Positions 8,544 through 19,594 are shown, counted from the first letter of the stretch. The stretch is DNA of 64,000 nt from Leishmania donovani (GCF_000227135.1 NC_018259.1:231140-295139); one strand, 5' to 3'. A program made the numbers and translations. Notes: generated by a model from the letters alone, not told the origin.

Positions 8544-11102
8544 CGAGCGTGTGCGTGCGTCTGTGCCACACGGTAGAGGCGCCTGTGCACATGTGTATCT
8601 CTTTACATCTGGCTAGGGGACCACTCATCAGTATTCCACACTTGAAAGCAAAATGTGTGGTGTCGCGGCTCAGTGGGCCCCTTAAATATGCTTTTACTCC
8701 TCCGTGTGCAAGGAAGGGTGCGACTTTGCCTCATTTCAGCGCCTCCGGCGCACTCGCGCATGCTCATTTCGGGGCAGTGGCGCCGTGTTTCTTCTCTCTC
8801 TGTTGTCTTCTCGCCATGCTTGGCATTGTGGCCGGTTGCCCGGGAGGACGCCGACGACGACAAAGGAAAGCAGATGGACAGCCGAAACAACAAAGTTCTT
8901 CCTTTTTGTTTCGCATGTTTCCTGAATGCCTTCTGGCGTATTCATTTTTTTTACCACCTCTTCTCGGGTTGCGCCGTCGTTCTGTGTGTGCGTGTGTCCG
9001 TTCTTTTTTGCTGCTTGGATCGACCGCGAGGCCAGGCAGCGCCCATCCCCTTTTTTTCCCGCTTCTTGTTCTCTTTGTAGTGTCTTATCATCTTGTTTTC
9101 GTTGCTGTACCAGCATTGTTTTTCACGAACTCGCTTATATATATACACACATATATATATATGTATAGTGTCTCGGCGTGTGTGTATGTGTGCTCATATG
9201 CTCGATCCTGGAGGCAGTTGCTACGTAATTCACCTTTGGAGCTGCTTTTTCGGGGTCGTGTCCATGCACGCATGTGCACTCGTATTTTTGTGGAGGTGTA
9301 GCTGCGTCGCCCCTTCGAGGATCCATTTCTTTTGATCCTTACTGTGGATTCGTTTCGGTAGCTCTGCCCCTTTTCATTTTTTTTTTTGTAGCACTGAAGG
9401 GCGGGAGCCGAATGTGCAGGCGGAGGGGGGGGGGAACGGCGCTTTATTTGGACATATCTGTACGTGGTTGCACATGAAATTCCCGACCCTTTCGGTCACT
9501 GCGTTGCCTGCCACTCCCTCTCCCCCTCCGCAGTTTCTTACCCCTTCACGTTTGCTTTGTTGTAGCGACTTCCTTCTCGGTCTCTCGGTGTTGCCCCCCT
9601 GTCCCTCATTGTGTGCTTGCCTTTGGCGGCTGTCTGTGGTTTGTTGGTGGTCCTTGTGGATGATGGGGCCCTTGTCGACGCTCTTTTGCGCTGTGCATAT
9701 GTGCGTGTGTGCATGTATGTGTGTTGCTCGTGCATTTCTGTGTTCTTGAATAGCCTTTGTCTTTTTTTTTGTTCTTTTAGCATTCTGCTTGCTGCTTAGG
9801 TGTCTTCGTGGGCCATAGCCTGATGCCTTCGTATGGGCGTGCGCGGGCGAGTGTGCAGGAGGGTGTGCACGTGTGTGCAGCAACCAACCTCAAACACGCA
9901 CCAGAGGAGGTTTCCCTTGAGAGCCATCCAAAGTGTCGGTTGCAGCGAATTCACGCAAGGAGCGGCACAGCTTTGGGCTGCCTTTAACAGCGCCGTCGTG
10001 AAGACCACTTCACTGTTGTGCTTGTGTGTGTGACTGCGTATGCCTCCTCTGCACCTGCCGGTCTCTCTTCTCCCGTAACTGTTCGGGCGACAAGGGCCCG
10101 CCGCCGAAGATGAGGGCAGCGGAAGCGATGGTGATTCTCTCCCCCCTCGCCGCGTATGCCAGTGAGGGACGCCGCCTTCCTCCTGGCACGTACATGCAGT
10201 GATGCTGTGCCACCCCTGAATCTCCGTTCTCTTCCTGCCTCCCTTTTCCCCTCCCCCTTGTATGATTGCGTGCCGTGAGTGAAGGTGCTTGCCATCGTCA
10301 CTCTCACCACATCAAGCGTCTCTCCATCAGTACCAAACACACCACTGAACCAATCAAACACTATTATTTCTCATTTGCCTTCTCGAAAGCCGCCATCTTC
10401 CTCCCACTTCTCCTCTCTCCCGCAGGTTCCCGCGACATCCGACATATCCAGCCGAACCTCACACCACTTCCTCCTTTCTACCCCACTCCCGCAAACACAA
10501 AGCACTGTATTCTTCCTTCTGCCGCCCGACCTCGACACCTCCGGTGGACAACGAGACGAACAGGGGACAAAAAAAACGGGGAAAACGAAAAGGGCGACGC
10601 GTAGTCCCACAGCGGCCTTCCGCGTTGCTGTGACCTCGACGCCCTCTTCGTTTGCCCTCTTCTCCCTCTATTTCGCATTTTTTTTTCGCTTATCCTTGCC
10701 GCTGTCGCTGTACCTCTTCAACGTGTTCGTCCCGCTGCCTCACACTCTGGCTGATACCGACACACCCACATAGAGGAGTACGGCGACCGCGTTGTGAGGG
10801 CAAACGCACGCGCACCGAGTGAGACGCAAGCAGACAAAGATTTACTCGACAGCCTGTTTGTGCCTCCCCTCCATATCCTCTCACTACTCTGCCTGCGCCG
10901 TTGCTTTCCTCTCCCCCTCACGCACACCGGCATCGCACAAACCTTCGGCTATTCATACTCGGCCCCCCTTTTTGCCCGTTCCGTCTGCCGTGCCCCTGGG
11001 ATACATCGAGGAAGGCGCAAGGGACTCGGCGGATCGCGAGGGAAGGACAGAGGAGTCCCCCTCCCTCCCTGGTGTCTGCTCCCTTTCAGCCAACAGCACC
11101 AC
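8544..11102. other. Intergenic region
   Basis: About 2.5 kb of pyrimidine-rich DNA with no supported ORF. An AT/AC/AT alternating tract lies at about 9135-9166. Confidence 0.6.
9135..9166. repeat. AT-AC-AT alternating tract
   Basis: Two TA-alternating runs flank a short AC run. The sequence is partly self-complementary. Confidence 0.8.
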
Positions 11103-11142
11103 CCTTCTTTCTTCTCCGTTGCTGTTTCTCGCTCCACCACAG
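11103..11142 (+). promoter_or_regulatory. Candidate spliced-leader acceptor of the E2 gene
   Basis: CT-rich tract followed by CCACCACAG with the AG at 11141-11142. The 60-base leader to the ATG at 11203 contains no other ATG. Confidence 0.55.
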
Positions 11143-11202
11143 GTCCCAGCCGCCACCACCGAACAAGGGAAAGGAGGCAGACATATTTTCACCGCATCCA
11201 AC

Positions 11203-11907
11203 ATGAGCGGCGCAGGCAACCTCCGCAGCAACCGCCGTCGGGAGATGGACTACATGCGGTTGTGCAACTCAACGCGCAAGGTGTACCCGTCCGACACAGT
11301 GGCCGAGTTCTGGGTAGAGTTTAAAGGTCCGGAGGGCACGCCGTATGAGGATGGCACCTGGATGCTGCACGTCCAGCTACCATCCGATTACCCGTTCAAG
11401 TCACCGTCCATCGGCTTCTGTAACCGCATCCTGCACCCGAACGTCGACGAGCGTAGCGGCAGCGTCTGCCTCGACGTCATCAACCAGACATGGACCCCCA
11501 TGTACCAACTGGAGAACATATTCGACGTCTTCCTTCCGCAGCTGCTGCGCTACCCCAACCCATCAGATCCCCTAAATGCGCAGGCCGCGCACCTCCTCCA
11601 CGCCGACCGCGTCGGCTTCGATGCGCTGCTCCGCGAGCATGTGAGCACCCATGCCACACCAGAGAAGGCGCTTGAGTCGATCCCGGAAGCGTACAGGCCA
11701 CATGACAACACGAATGAGGAAGAACCAGACGAGGCCAACGCCAAGGACACGGCCTCTGACGGCCCTGTGAATGCAGGGCACTCCAAGGGATTGACGGACT
11801 CCTCAGTGACACCGACAGAGGACCACCGAGTCATGCACGACGACATGGCCGTCGACGGCGACGAGGACGTAGAGGCCGAGTACGAGCCGGAGGAGATCGA
11901 TCTTTGA
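11203..11907 (+). CDS. Ubiquitin-conjugating enzyme E2, UBE2H/Ubc8 type
   Basis: A 234-residue E2 that would accept ubiquitin from E1 as a thioester and pass it to substrates with an E3. The UBC fold covers residues 8-150: [39 protein letters not shown], then the catalytic Cys89 in [13 protein letters not shown], and [14 protein letters not shown]. The [26 protein letters not shown] context and the [11 protein letters not shown] segment are diagnostic of the UBE2H/Ubc8 group, which in yeast acts with the GID/CTLH ligase. A C-terminal tail of about 75 residues is strongly acidic (ending [12 protein letters not shown]), as in other members of this group. The frame is open upstream, but 11203 is the first ATG after the splice acceptor and the E2 fold starts there. 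Confidence 0.94.
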   Translation: MSGAGNLRSNRRREMDYMRLCNSTRKVYPSDTVAEFWVEFKGPEGTPYEDGTWMLHVQLPSDYPFKSPSIGFCNRILHPNVDERSGSVCLDVINQTWTPMYQLENIFDVFLPQLLRYPNPSDPLNAQAAHLLHADRVGFDALLREHVSTHATPEKALESIPEAYRPHDNTNEEEPDEANAKDTASDGPVNAGHSKGLTDSSVTPTEDHRVMHDDMAVDGDEDVEAEYEPEEIDL

Positions 11908-14169
11908 TACTTTGCTGCGACCGCCTCTTATACCCGCCGCTTACTCGCGCGTTTGAGGCATTCCTCGAGAAGTTGTGTGCGCCCATCGCCGGCCCCCTTT
12001 CCGAGCGCCCTCTCTCGCCGCCGAATGTTGGGAGACTCGCCCGACGAGGCGGCTCTTGATGCCCCAATATGAGTCCTCCATTGCGAGATGAGAGGTGTGC
12101 ATCTGGCGCTGCTGCCCCTGGAACCCTCCGACAGCGAACAAAAGAGTAGATGCCGAAACGACAACAAAAAGTAAAGCTGCACCGTCGATCCTTGCTGTGT
12201 GCGTGCGTGCCTGTGTTGGAGCGTGCTGAATTCGCAGACTCCCGTGTCCTCGTGCGCATCCGTCTCCCACCCCCTCGCACTGCTTCACACCCACCCTCAC
12301 AAAACTCACACATGCATAGGCATTGACACAACCCCTCTTCGCTTCATTATGTTTTATGTTTTTTTTTTCCCTTTGTCTTGCTCTGTTTTACCTCTGCTTC
12401 CACTCTTTCTTCTTTTTCCCGGTTATCATCTCCGTTCTTGTTCTCACCTTCTCTTTCCTTCGCTGGCCGGTTTCGCTGTTTTTCCTTGTTCTTCCCTTTT
12501 GTTTTCGATGTCGTCGTTGTTTCTTTGCTGCTGCTGATTTCAGATTTCTGCTTACTTGCGTTCGTGTCTACATGTATGCTGGTTTAAATGAGGGTGGGGG
12601 AGGTACTGCTGCTACGGCTCACCCGTTCGATGGTTGTCTGTGTGTCTCTGGTGTCGCCCACCGCACGTCGCTACGGATGCTATAGCGTTTTTTCTCGATG
12701 TCGTCTTTGGACGTTTCGTTTTTTTCTCCGTAGGTGCGTGTGCATCTTTCTCTCCATCTCCCCCCCCTCACAGACGAGCCTGCAGTGTCTGACGTTCTCC
12801 ACTTGAATGGCGAACAGAGAGGAGAGAAAGAGAAAGCGAGGCCTCAGTACACGGAACGGCGAACGTGCATACAGCGACTCGCACGAATGCGTCCGCCACC
12901 ATGGAAAATATATGCGCGGGTGGCGAAGCGAGGCGATTAATGCACCTTCATGCGTTCTGATGTTGGGGCGATTCCGAGCTCCCTGGCACACGACCGCACA
13001 TACACACCATGGCTTCTGTTGTCGCTCTTGTGGTTGTTTCATTCATTGCACTTCTTTGCTACCTTCCTCCCTCTCCCTCACTGGCGAAGGCGTTGGAAAA
13101 CGAAGAACAACAGCGAAACAGGTGGTCGCCGCCAGAGGCAACCCATAAACAGCAAGAATAGCAATGGCTCTATCAACACCGCAGGAGTGCGAGCTGGAAG
13201 AGGAGGCATTTTGTGGAGCGTGTTGCAAGAGCGACAGCGAGAGCTGCAGGAGGATGGTATTATGCACACTCCTCATGTGCCCCAGTATGTGATCGTGTGC
13301 GCTCATTCCTGCTCTTTCACGTAACCCCCTCAAGCAAAAAGGCGACAGTAACTCGTCTTCGCCCTTCCCATCTCTTTTCGCTCTACCTATCCACTGCGTG
13401 CGTGTGCCTAGGTGCGCCCTCCCTCTCTCCCCTCCTTGCTGACTTGCCCGTATTTTCCTTCTGCGTTTCTCTGTTGTCTTTAAGTGCGAGTTGACCGTGG
13501 CGTTGTTTTTCTTTGCCCTTTTTCCTTTGCTCCGTCGGATGAGGCGGGGGTCGTGTAGCCGATTTCCCGCCTGCTTTCTCAGCGTGTCGCCACTCTTTTT
13601 TTTCTCCTTTTTTCATGTGCCTGTGTGTTTCGACGTTTCCGCCCATTCATTTCGTCCACCATGTTTCTTTGACTTGTTTGCTCTTCCAAATCCCCTTCAT
13701 GCTCACTCGCGCCACACTTCTGCGCATCTTTTCCACATATGAGGCGGCGCGCGCCTACCGAAACAACAAAAAGGAATAGCAGCACGTGGCATGATGTTAA
13801 ACTTGTCAGCCCGTTCCAGCACAAGCGTACTTCGCCGTCTCACGCGCACACACGCGTATGCATGTATACCTGTGCACTCTATAGCTCCATGATGGATGTG
13901 GGCACCTGGACATGCGCTGCGTGTCATTTCCCCTATTACTTCAGCCCGAATCGACCAATGACTCTTTTTGAAAATTGTTTTATTGTGCCAAGAGCTCAGA
14001 TCTTTGGACATGTGCATCCGTGTGCATCTCTGTGCGTGCGTGTGTGTGCTCTGCGAACGCCGTAACACTCGCAAAGACATTATTACTTCTTTTTTTTCTC
14101 GCGCTGTTTTCCTTGCTGTTTTTGCTTGCCATTCTTGTGCTTTTCGGTCTCTGTCGAACTTTCGGATGA
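11908..14169. other. Intergenic region
   Basis: T-rich, low-complexity DNA downstream of the E2 gene. A 108-codon frame at 13739-14065 has an ATG but no recognisable domain, so I do not call it. Nothing else stands out. Confidence 0.55.
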
Positions 14170-15290
14170 TGCCAGCCACTTAACAGTGATATCAGGGTGT
14201 AGTGCTCACTCAGTGGGAGGCCAGCAACCTGCAGTCTGCTGCTGGGCACGGTTTCGGGCTCTTGGCGTTGGCAGACGTGCCCGCACTGGAACTTTGCCGA
14301 AAAGATGTGCTGGCATGGCCACACTTGTACCACCTCAGCACGAGTGGTGTCTGCGATTCAACGAATATAAACAAGGATATCGAGCTCGCGAGACGGCAGC
14401 CGACGGTGCTTGCCCAGCTGCGCGCGTGCAGGTGTCTGTACGGTTGGTTCCTGCAGCGGCGGGTGACTNNNNNNNNNNNNNNNNNNNNNNNNNNNNNNNN
14501 NNNNNNNNNNNNNNNNNNNNNNNNNNNNNNNNNNNNNNNNNNNNNNNNNNNNNNNNNNNNNNNNNNNNNNNNNNNNNNNNNNNNNNNNNNNNNNNNNNNN
14601 NNNNNNNNNNNNNNNNNNNNNNNNNNNNNNNNNNNNNNNNNNNNNNNNNNNNNNNNNNNNNNNNNNNNNNNNNNNNNNNNNNNNNNNNNNNNNNNNNNNN
14701 NNNNNNNNNNNNNNNNNNNNNNNNNNNNNNNNNNNNNNNNNNNNNNNNNNNNNNNNNNNNNNNNNNNNNNNNNNNNNNNNNNNNNNNNNNNNNNNNNNNN
14801 NNNNNNNNNNNNNNNNNNNNNNNNNNNNNNNNNNNNNNNNNNNNNNNNNNNNNNNNNNNNNNNNNNNNNNNNNNNNNNNNNNNNNNNNNNNNNNNNNNNN
14901 NNNNNNNNNNNNNNNNNNNNNNNNNNNNNNNNNNNNNNNNNNNNNNNNNNNNNNNNNNNNNNNNNNNNNNNGTGTGCGGGGCCTCCGAGGGCCCTCGCCT
15001 GCAGCTGGGCAACTGCCTCCCTGAGCTCATCCGGCACGCGCCTAGGCCCGCCCCTAATTACCCGCGCGCCAGACGCCAGGGTGTTCCGCCCCTCGAGCAG
15101 GACCCCGGAGGTGGCCTGCTTGGATCAAGGCATGCAGTCCAGCCGGGTCCGCCTGGCGCCGATCGCGCAGCACGTATCCGAGGAAGGACGAGAGGTGCAC
15201 GCTAGAAGCATGGCCCAATGCAGCGGCAGGACGGCTCGTCCCAGACGAGCAGGGCTGAGCCATGGCGCAGCAGAGGTAGGAGAACTGCGA
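14170..15290. mobile_element. Possible degenerate retroelement interrupted by an assembly gap
   Basis: The 300 bases before and 320 bases after the N gap are GC-balanced and lack the pyrimidine tracts of the surrounding DNA, so they look like inserted or formerly coding sequence. On the minus strand downstream of the gap (about 15070-15220) a frame reads SSFLGYVLRDRRQADPAGL, which resembles the FLG...DP...L segment that follows the active site in Ty3/DIRS-like reverse transcriptases. A second minus frame continues with VPDELREAVAQLQARALGG into the gap, so at least one frameshift would be needed. On the plus strand, an open frame at 14202-14468 is also protein-like. An assembler gap at exactly this place fits a repeated element. 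Class and direction are uncertain. Confidence 0.3.
14469..14971. other. Assembly gap (503 N)
   Basis: Run of undetermined bases. Any long ORF crossing it is an artefact of translating N. Confidence 1.
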
Positions 15291-16255
15291 TTGCGTGTGT
15301 GCGCATAGTTGTTGACTTGCTCGTGGCAGAATGGCCACGCGGACAAAAAATCTCTCAAGCTTTTTCTCTCACTGTCGCTGATGCCGCGAGTGTCTTTCGT
15401 GTGTGGATGAAGGGATGCATGGCCACAGTCTCGCACAGAAGCATGCTTGTTGTTTTTTATGGGCCCTCCTTAGCAGGCAAGGATGCGCAGAGAAACGCAG
15501 AAGTGGCTGCGGAATTCGCGTGTATGCGCTCCTGTACACTCGCACATCTTTTTGCTGTTCTTCATCACTTGCGTGCGGTTGCGTCTTGTCGTGTTTCGGA
15601 CTTCTTTTCTACTTCCCATCGGTGGTTGTGTCTTTTTTCGCGTTCTTGTCACTTCTTCGTTGAATGTGCGTCTGCGTCTGCGTCTCTCTCTGTGTGTTGT
15701 CGACACACGCGGTTGTTGTGGCTGTGCGTCTCTCTCGCTTACTTCTCCTCTTCTTTCCTTCTTCTGCCCCGCTCTTCTCCTTTTTCGTTTAACTTCTCAA
15801 AGGTGAGAGAGAGAGGGGGGGGTGAGGAGGAGAGGTGGTCAGGGGTGCAGGCCATCCTGCAAACGTTTAATCTTCTCTACTGACATAACTTTGCCTGTGT
15901 ACGTGTGACAGCTGCTCTTGCTGGACTGTCTTTCTTTCTCACACGCACACACGTCGCCTCTCTTGTCGGGTGCTTGGCGTGCAGCCGACGCCTCGTCATC
16001 TTTTTGGACCTTCGCGTGTCTGATCCGCTCGTTCATTTCTCTGTGTTTTGGCCCTGTTCGTTTTTTTGTTTCGTTTTTTTTTTCACCTCCGTTTCCGTTT
16101 TTTTTTTCCCCGCTCTTCTTTGCTACCCGTCTTCTTTTCTTGGTGAGTGTGTTGGGGCATCGGTGTATATGCGCTTGCGCGTCTGCTCTCCCTCCATCAT
16201 CATGTGTCCCTGCCTCGGCCTCTCCCACTCTCCCCGTTCTTCTCGCCGAGGAAGG

Positions 16256-16498
16256 ATGGTGATGCCATTCATCTCAAATCTGCGCGTCGTTTTCCTTGCT
16301 ATTCTTCGTGTTTGTGCAAACTTAGCAAGCCCGTCAAACGCCGCGTCTCATGTTTGTGGGGCCACCTATGCAGAGCCTAGGGGACTGTTTCTCGCGTCTT
16401 TGTCTTGCCGAGTAGTAGGCAGCGCTGATGCGCGTGTCGCGCATCCGCACATCACTGCGGCCGCCTTGCAAGCGCATGAGCGGGCGCGCACCTCTTAA
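16256..16498 (+). CDS. Doubtful small ORF with hydrophobic N-terminus
   Basis: An 80-codon frame beginning MVMPFISNLRVVFLAILRV, which resembles a signal peptide or anchor. It sits directly after a CT-rich tract and an AG at 16249-16250, the arrangement of a trans-spliced start. No domain is recognised, the remaining sequence is Ala/Arg/Ser-rich, and a frame of this length can occur by chance in GC-rich DNA. Treat it as a candidate only. Confidence 0.15.
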   Translation: MVMPFISNLRVVFLAILRVCANLASPSNAASHVCGATYAEPRGLFLASLSCRVVGSADARVAHPHITAAALQAHERARTS

Positions 16499-17095
16499 AG
16501 AAAGCGCCCTTCTTACGTGGCAGAACAAACAGTGAAGCTTGCATTCCCCATAAACGACGGAAAGGGACGAAAACAAGAGCAGCATGGGGATTCAGCACGC
16601 ACGGAGACACCAGAGAGGGAGAGCGATGTGTGCGCTATCTCTCATGCACCTCTCTGCCGCACGCGACTGTTTGGAGCCAATGTGCCATCGCCCTTCTCCC
16701 CCTCCATATGCGGCTTCTCTTTCGACCTTTGGCCGAGGTAGATGAGGGGAGAGGCCAGCCTGTGCTTGTGTCTCGGTTTTTAGGAGAGGGAAGGGTAATG
16801 TGGCTTCGCGCACCTGCTCGCCACCTCTGCGTTAGCGGTACGCCTTTCCACTATTGCAGTCGTGTCTGTGTCTCCGCCTCCACGGTACAGCTGGCATTGC
16901 GTTCCACGTGCGCGGCTGCCTCGCCGCGGCCGACGCTCTTAGTGGTGCTCGCGCGTTTCACATTACCTCTCGCTGCGGCTTTGCATGTGGAGGCTTCGCC
17001 TTTTCTCATCGCCGTCTCATCCCTTGCTCTTTGCTTGTACGAGTGCCCGGCTTTATGTTGCTTCATGCCTTCTCGTTGGTGCGTTGTTGCCGCAT

Positions 17096-17124
<29 letters not shown>
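17096..17124. repeat. CA dinucleotide run
   Basis: About fourteen CA units upstream of the Mut7-C-like gene. Confidence 0.9.
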
Positions 17125-17126
<2 letters not shown>

Positions 17127-17300
17127 ACACGTGTGAGAACGCCAACAGCGCAAACACCGACATAATGAAGTTACTGATAGAGTTCACATCCCACGAACCC
17201 ACTCCCCCTCCCCTCCCGCGCACGCACATACACACACGCACACATTATCACCTGGCCGGCACATGTGAGCCCGCAAGGGTACACTGCCCTCTTTAATCCG

Positions 17301-17346
17301 TTGTTATTTTTTCGTTTTTTTTTTGTGCTGTGCCCTTGCCGAGCAG
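17301..17346 (+). promoter_or_regulatory. Candidate spliced-leader acceptor of the Mut7-C-like gene
   Basis: A T-rich tract of about 40 bases is followed by AGs at 17342-17343 and 17345-17346. The leader from there to 17433 contains no ATG. Confidence 0.55.
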
Positions 17347-17432
17347 AAGTCTTCTGTGACTGGTAGGCACACGGCGACGAAACGCTGCCGGCAATCCCAT
17401 CAAGAGCTTCCGGTGTGAAGCGTTTAGCCTCC

Positions 17433-18323
17433 ATGCCGTGCAACGTGTCATGCTCTACCTCCCAGCACAGCGTGACCGACGAGCCGCGCTTTATTATGGA
17501 TTTTAGCATGAACAAGGTGGCCAAGTACTTCCGTCTATTAGGTTACGACACGCTCTGCTCCCGCGACGTGCCGCAGGCCGACCTCATCCCCGCCGCGTGC
17601 GCTGAGGGCCGAATACTTGTGACATGCAGTCGGCCACTAGCACGCAGCGTGCAGCTGCACAACCACCGCGTGCGCACCATGCGGCTTGGCACTGCAAAGG
17701 CGATGACAGGCGCTGCGCGTCATGTTGTGGCATACGATTCGGATGGGGAGTCCATCTACTCGCATGAAAGCGGGGAGGTGGACGTCGAGCTACGGTGCCT
17801 CTTTACTCAGCAGTGGCGCAGCAGCGAGTTCAAGCGCGCTATGATCGAGCTCATTCAACAGGCGGGGGTGACGTACGACCTGAACCGGGTCTTCCGCCGC
17901 TGCGTGACATGCAACGAGCTTCTTGTCACGGCGAAGAAGGAGGAGGTGCGCGGCCGCGTCGTGGCAAAGATTCACGAGATTTACGACGAGTTCACTGAGT
18001 GCCCCGCGTGCCGAAAAGTCTTCTGGGGCTTTGATGGCATTTTTGCGATCAACTACAAGAGCTTTCGCTCCCTCAACCTGTTGCGCTCGCTGTGCATCTG
18101 CGCTGGGGCCCCCGTGGAGGAGGAGCGGACGCGACTTACTCGACTTCGCTGCTTTCGCTCGTTTCCTCGTATTGCGAAGGTGCTCATCTTCTCCTACCTG
18201 GAGGACGTGGATCTAGCGAACATGATCGCCGTTTTCCCTGCACTGCGCGACCTCGCCGAGGAAGTACAGGAAAGTCGCCAAACAGGGGAGCCTGTCCAAA
18301 AGATGCGGCTCAGAAAGCGTTGA
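17433..18323 (+). CDS. Mut7-C (PIN-like RNase) domain protein with F-box-like C-terminus
   Basis: A 296-residue protein. Residues 20-200 match the Mut7-C layout (DUF82, PIN-fold RNase with a zinc ribbon): FIMDFSMNKVAKYFRLLGYDT with the first acidic residue Asp23, GRILVT, then a zinc ribbon CVTC at 157-160 and CPAC at 190-193 followed by KVFWGFDG. The usual TRDRxLA motif reads TCSRPLA here (about residues 64-70), so one canonical catalytic Asp is missing. Residues about 244-278 (FPRIAKVLIFSYLEDVDL, then ANMIAVFPALRDLA) fit the F-box pattern, which binds Skp1 in SCF ligases. This pairing is unusual and the F-box call is mine from pattern alone. The start at 17433 is the first ATG; the frame also has an upstream GTG at 17415. 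Confidence 0.78.
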   Translation: MPCNVSCSTSQHSVTDEPRFIMDFSMNKVAKYFRLLGYDTLCSRDVPQADLIPAACAEGRILVTCSRPLARSVQLHNHRVRTMRLGTAKAMTGAARHVVAYDSDGESIYSHESGEVDVELRCLFTQQWRSSEFKRAMIELIQQAGVTYDLNRVFRRCVTCNELLVTAKKEEVRGRVVAKIHEIYDEFTECPACRKVFWGFDGIFAINYKSFRSLNLLRSLCICAGAPVEEERTRLTRLRCFRSFPRIAKVLIFSYLEDVDLANMIAVFPALRDLAEEVQESRQTGEPVQKMRLRKR

Positions 18324-19078
18324 TCTAACCGCGTCGGTTGAAGGGCACGCCGACGGGGAGGAAAAGAAAAGAGCCACTGAAGATGTGCCGCGCCGATATC
18401 GTCTTGGCAGCCGCAGTTCTCTCGTAAGGTGAGTGTGTCGCACTGTTCTTGCCGCTCACTTATCTACCCGCACAAGCACACAGAAGGAAAAAGAGCAGAG
18501 CAGCAGAGCGAGAGGAAGAAAGAAAAGGAGACATATGTGCTGCTGCTCTGTTCTTGCTTGCGCGTTTTGAAAGCTTCCCCGCGTTGCTGTCCTTGTCCCC
18601 GCCCTCACACCCGCGCTCATGCATGAGAGGTGTACCGCTCACTGCCTTTTCTTTTGACTCTTGCCACCAGGACGAGGCCAAGCGTCTCCAACGGTGACGG
18701 TGCGCATCTCCACACTCGGAACGCTGCTCTCAAATTCACACACACACACACACACACGCACAAACACACAGTCAGAACCAGAGGAACGTGCGTGAATTGC
18801 AGGATGGGCCACACGAAGTGTCCATTAGGGGAGGTTTCTACCGTAAAAGCGGAGGCCGGCAGAGCCTCATCGCTTAGTTGCACCTCCTTGGTGCAAGACG
18901 ACCAGTGCCTTCATCTTCTCTTCTTGGTCGCGACGGAGGCGGCGCCGAATGTGAGGGCCGCTACACCTGCCTCGCTCATCATGATCCCTCTCTTTTTTCC
19001 ATGACTAGCACCACGTCATGCACCAATTTAAACGCCTGTCTTGCACTCACTTGTTTTTTCAACCCCTCTGGTCTTCTC
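18324..19078. other. Intergenic region
   Basis: No ORF with coding character. A CA run lies at about 18738-18756. Confidence 0.6.
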
Positions 19079-19156
19079 AGCGGATCTCTTGCGCCTCTGT
19101 TTTGTGACTCGCACCCACCATTCCTCCTCCCCCCTTCCCTGCCCACACGCATGCAG
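19079..19156 (+). promoter_or_regulatory. Two candidate spliced-leader acceptors of LSm4
   Basis: A T/C tract ends in CTTCTCAG with AG at 19079-19080. A second tract (about 19119-19145) ends in CATGCAG with AG at 19155-19156. The first site would leave the in-frame ATG at 19151 in the mRNA; the second would remove it. Confidence 0.5.
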
Positions 19157-19243
19157 GCACACCTCGAGGCGGCAAGAGGTGCCCTCCACAGGATATTTTG
19201 TTGTTACCGTGCACACCCTCACTCCCTCAAACAGACATTCAGA

Positions 19244-19594
19244 ATGAGCTTCGCACGCCGGCCAATCACTCCCATCGAGATCTTGCGTAACTGCCGCGGC
19301 AAGGAGGTCTCCATCGAACTTGCGGACGGCGAGACGGTGAACGGCACCGTCATGCGCACGGATCGTGCCATGAACGTGGTAATCAAGCAGTGCACTCGCA
19401 CTGGCGCTGACGGCGAGTCGTTTTGGAAGTCGCGTGAGTGCTTTATCCGTGGCGCCAGCGTCAAAAACGTGCGTATGACGGACAGTGCACTTGTCGCCGT
19501 GCCGGCGCCATCGAAACGCAAGGCGGCGGGCGGCAAAGGCACCGATACCCACAAGGAGAAGTCGGTAGGAGGTGGCAAGCGGCCACGGAAGTAG
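19244..19594 (+). CDS. LSM4: U6 snRNA-associated Sm-like protein LSm4
   Basis: A 116-residue LSm protein. The Sm1 motif lies at about residues 12-42 (GKEVSIELADGETVNGTV, then MRTDRAMNVVIKQC) and Sm2 at about 60-76 (ECFIRGASVKNVRM). The insertion with DGESFWKSRECFIRG is the LSm4 hallmark and separates it from LSm2, LSm3 and the Sm proteins. The C-terminal 35 residues are Lys/Gly-rich, a short version of the RG-rich tail seen in other LSm4 proteins. LSm4 is part of the LSm2-8 ring on the U6 snRNA 3' end. In most eukaryotes it is also in the cytoplasmic LSm1-7 decay ring, though kinetoplastids are thought to lack a clear LSm1. An in-frame ATG 31 codons upstream (19151) could give an extended form. 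I prefer 19244 because the family normally starts a few residues before the Sm fold. Confidence 0.92.
   Translation: MSFARRPITPIEILRNCRGKEVSIELADGETVNGTVMRTDRAMNVVIKQCTRTGADGESFWKSRECFIRGASVKNVRMTDSALVAVPAPSKRKAAGGKGTDTHKEKSVGGGKRPRK

Larger units (their letters stand above)
15291..17300. other. Intergenic region with CA run
   Basis: Pyrimidine-rich DNA with no recognised gene. It contains an 80-codon candidate ORF at 16256-16498 (listed separately) and a CA run at 17096-17124. Confidence 0.55.

Noticed and set aside
13739..14065. 108-codon frame with an ATG after a pyrimidine tract
   Set aside because: The sequence becomes Cys/Val/Arg-rich from TG repeats and shows no domain.
14126..15308. 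Long plus-strand frames of about 360 codons
   Set aside because: They pass through the N gap, so their continuity is not real.
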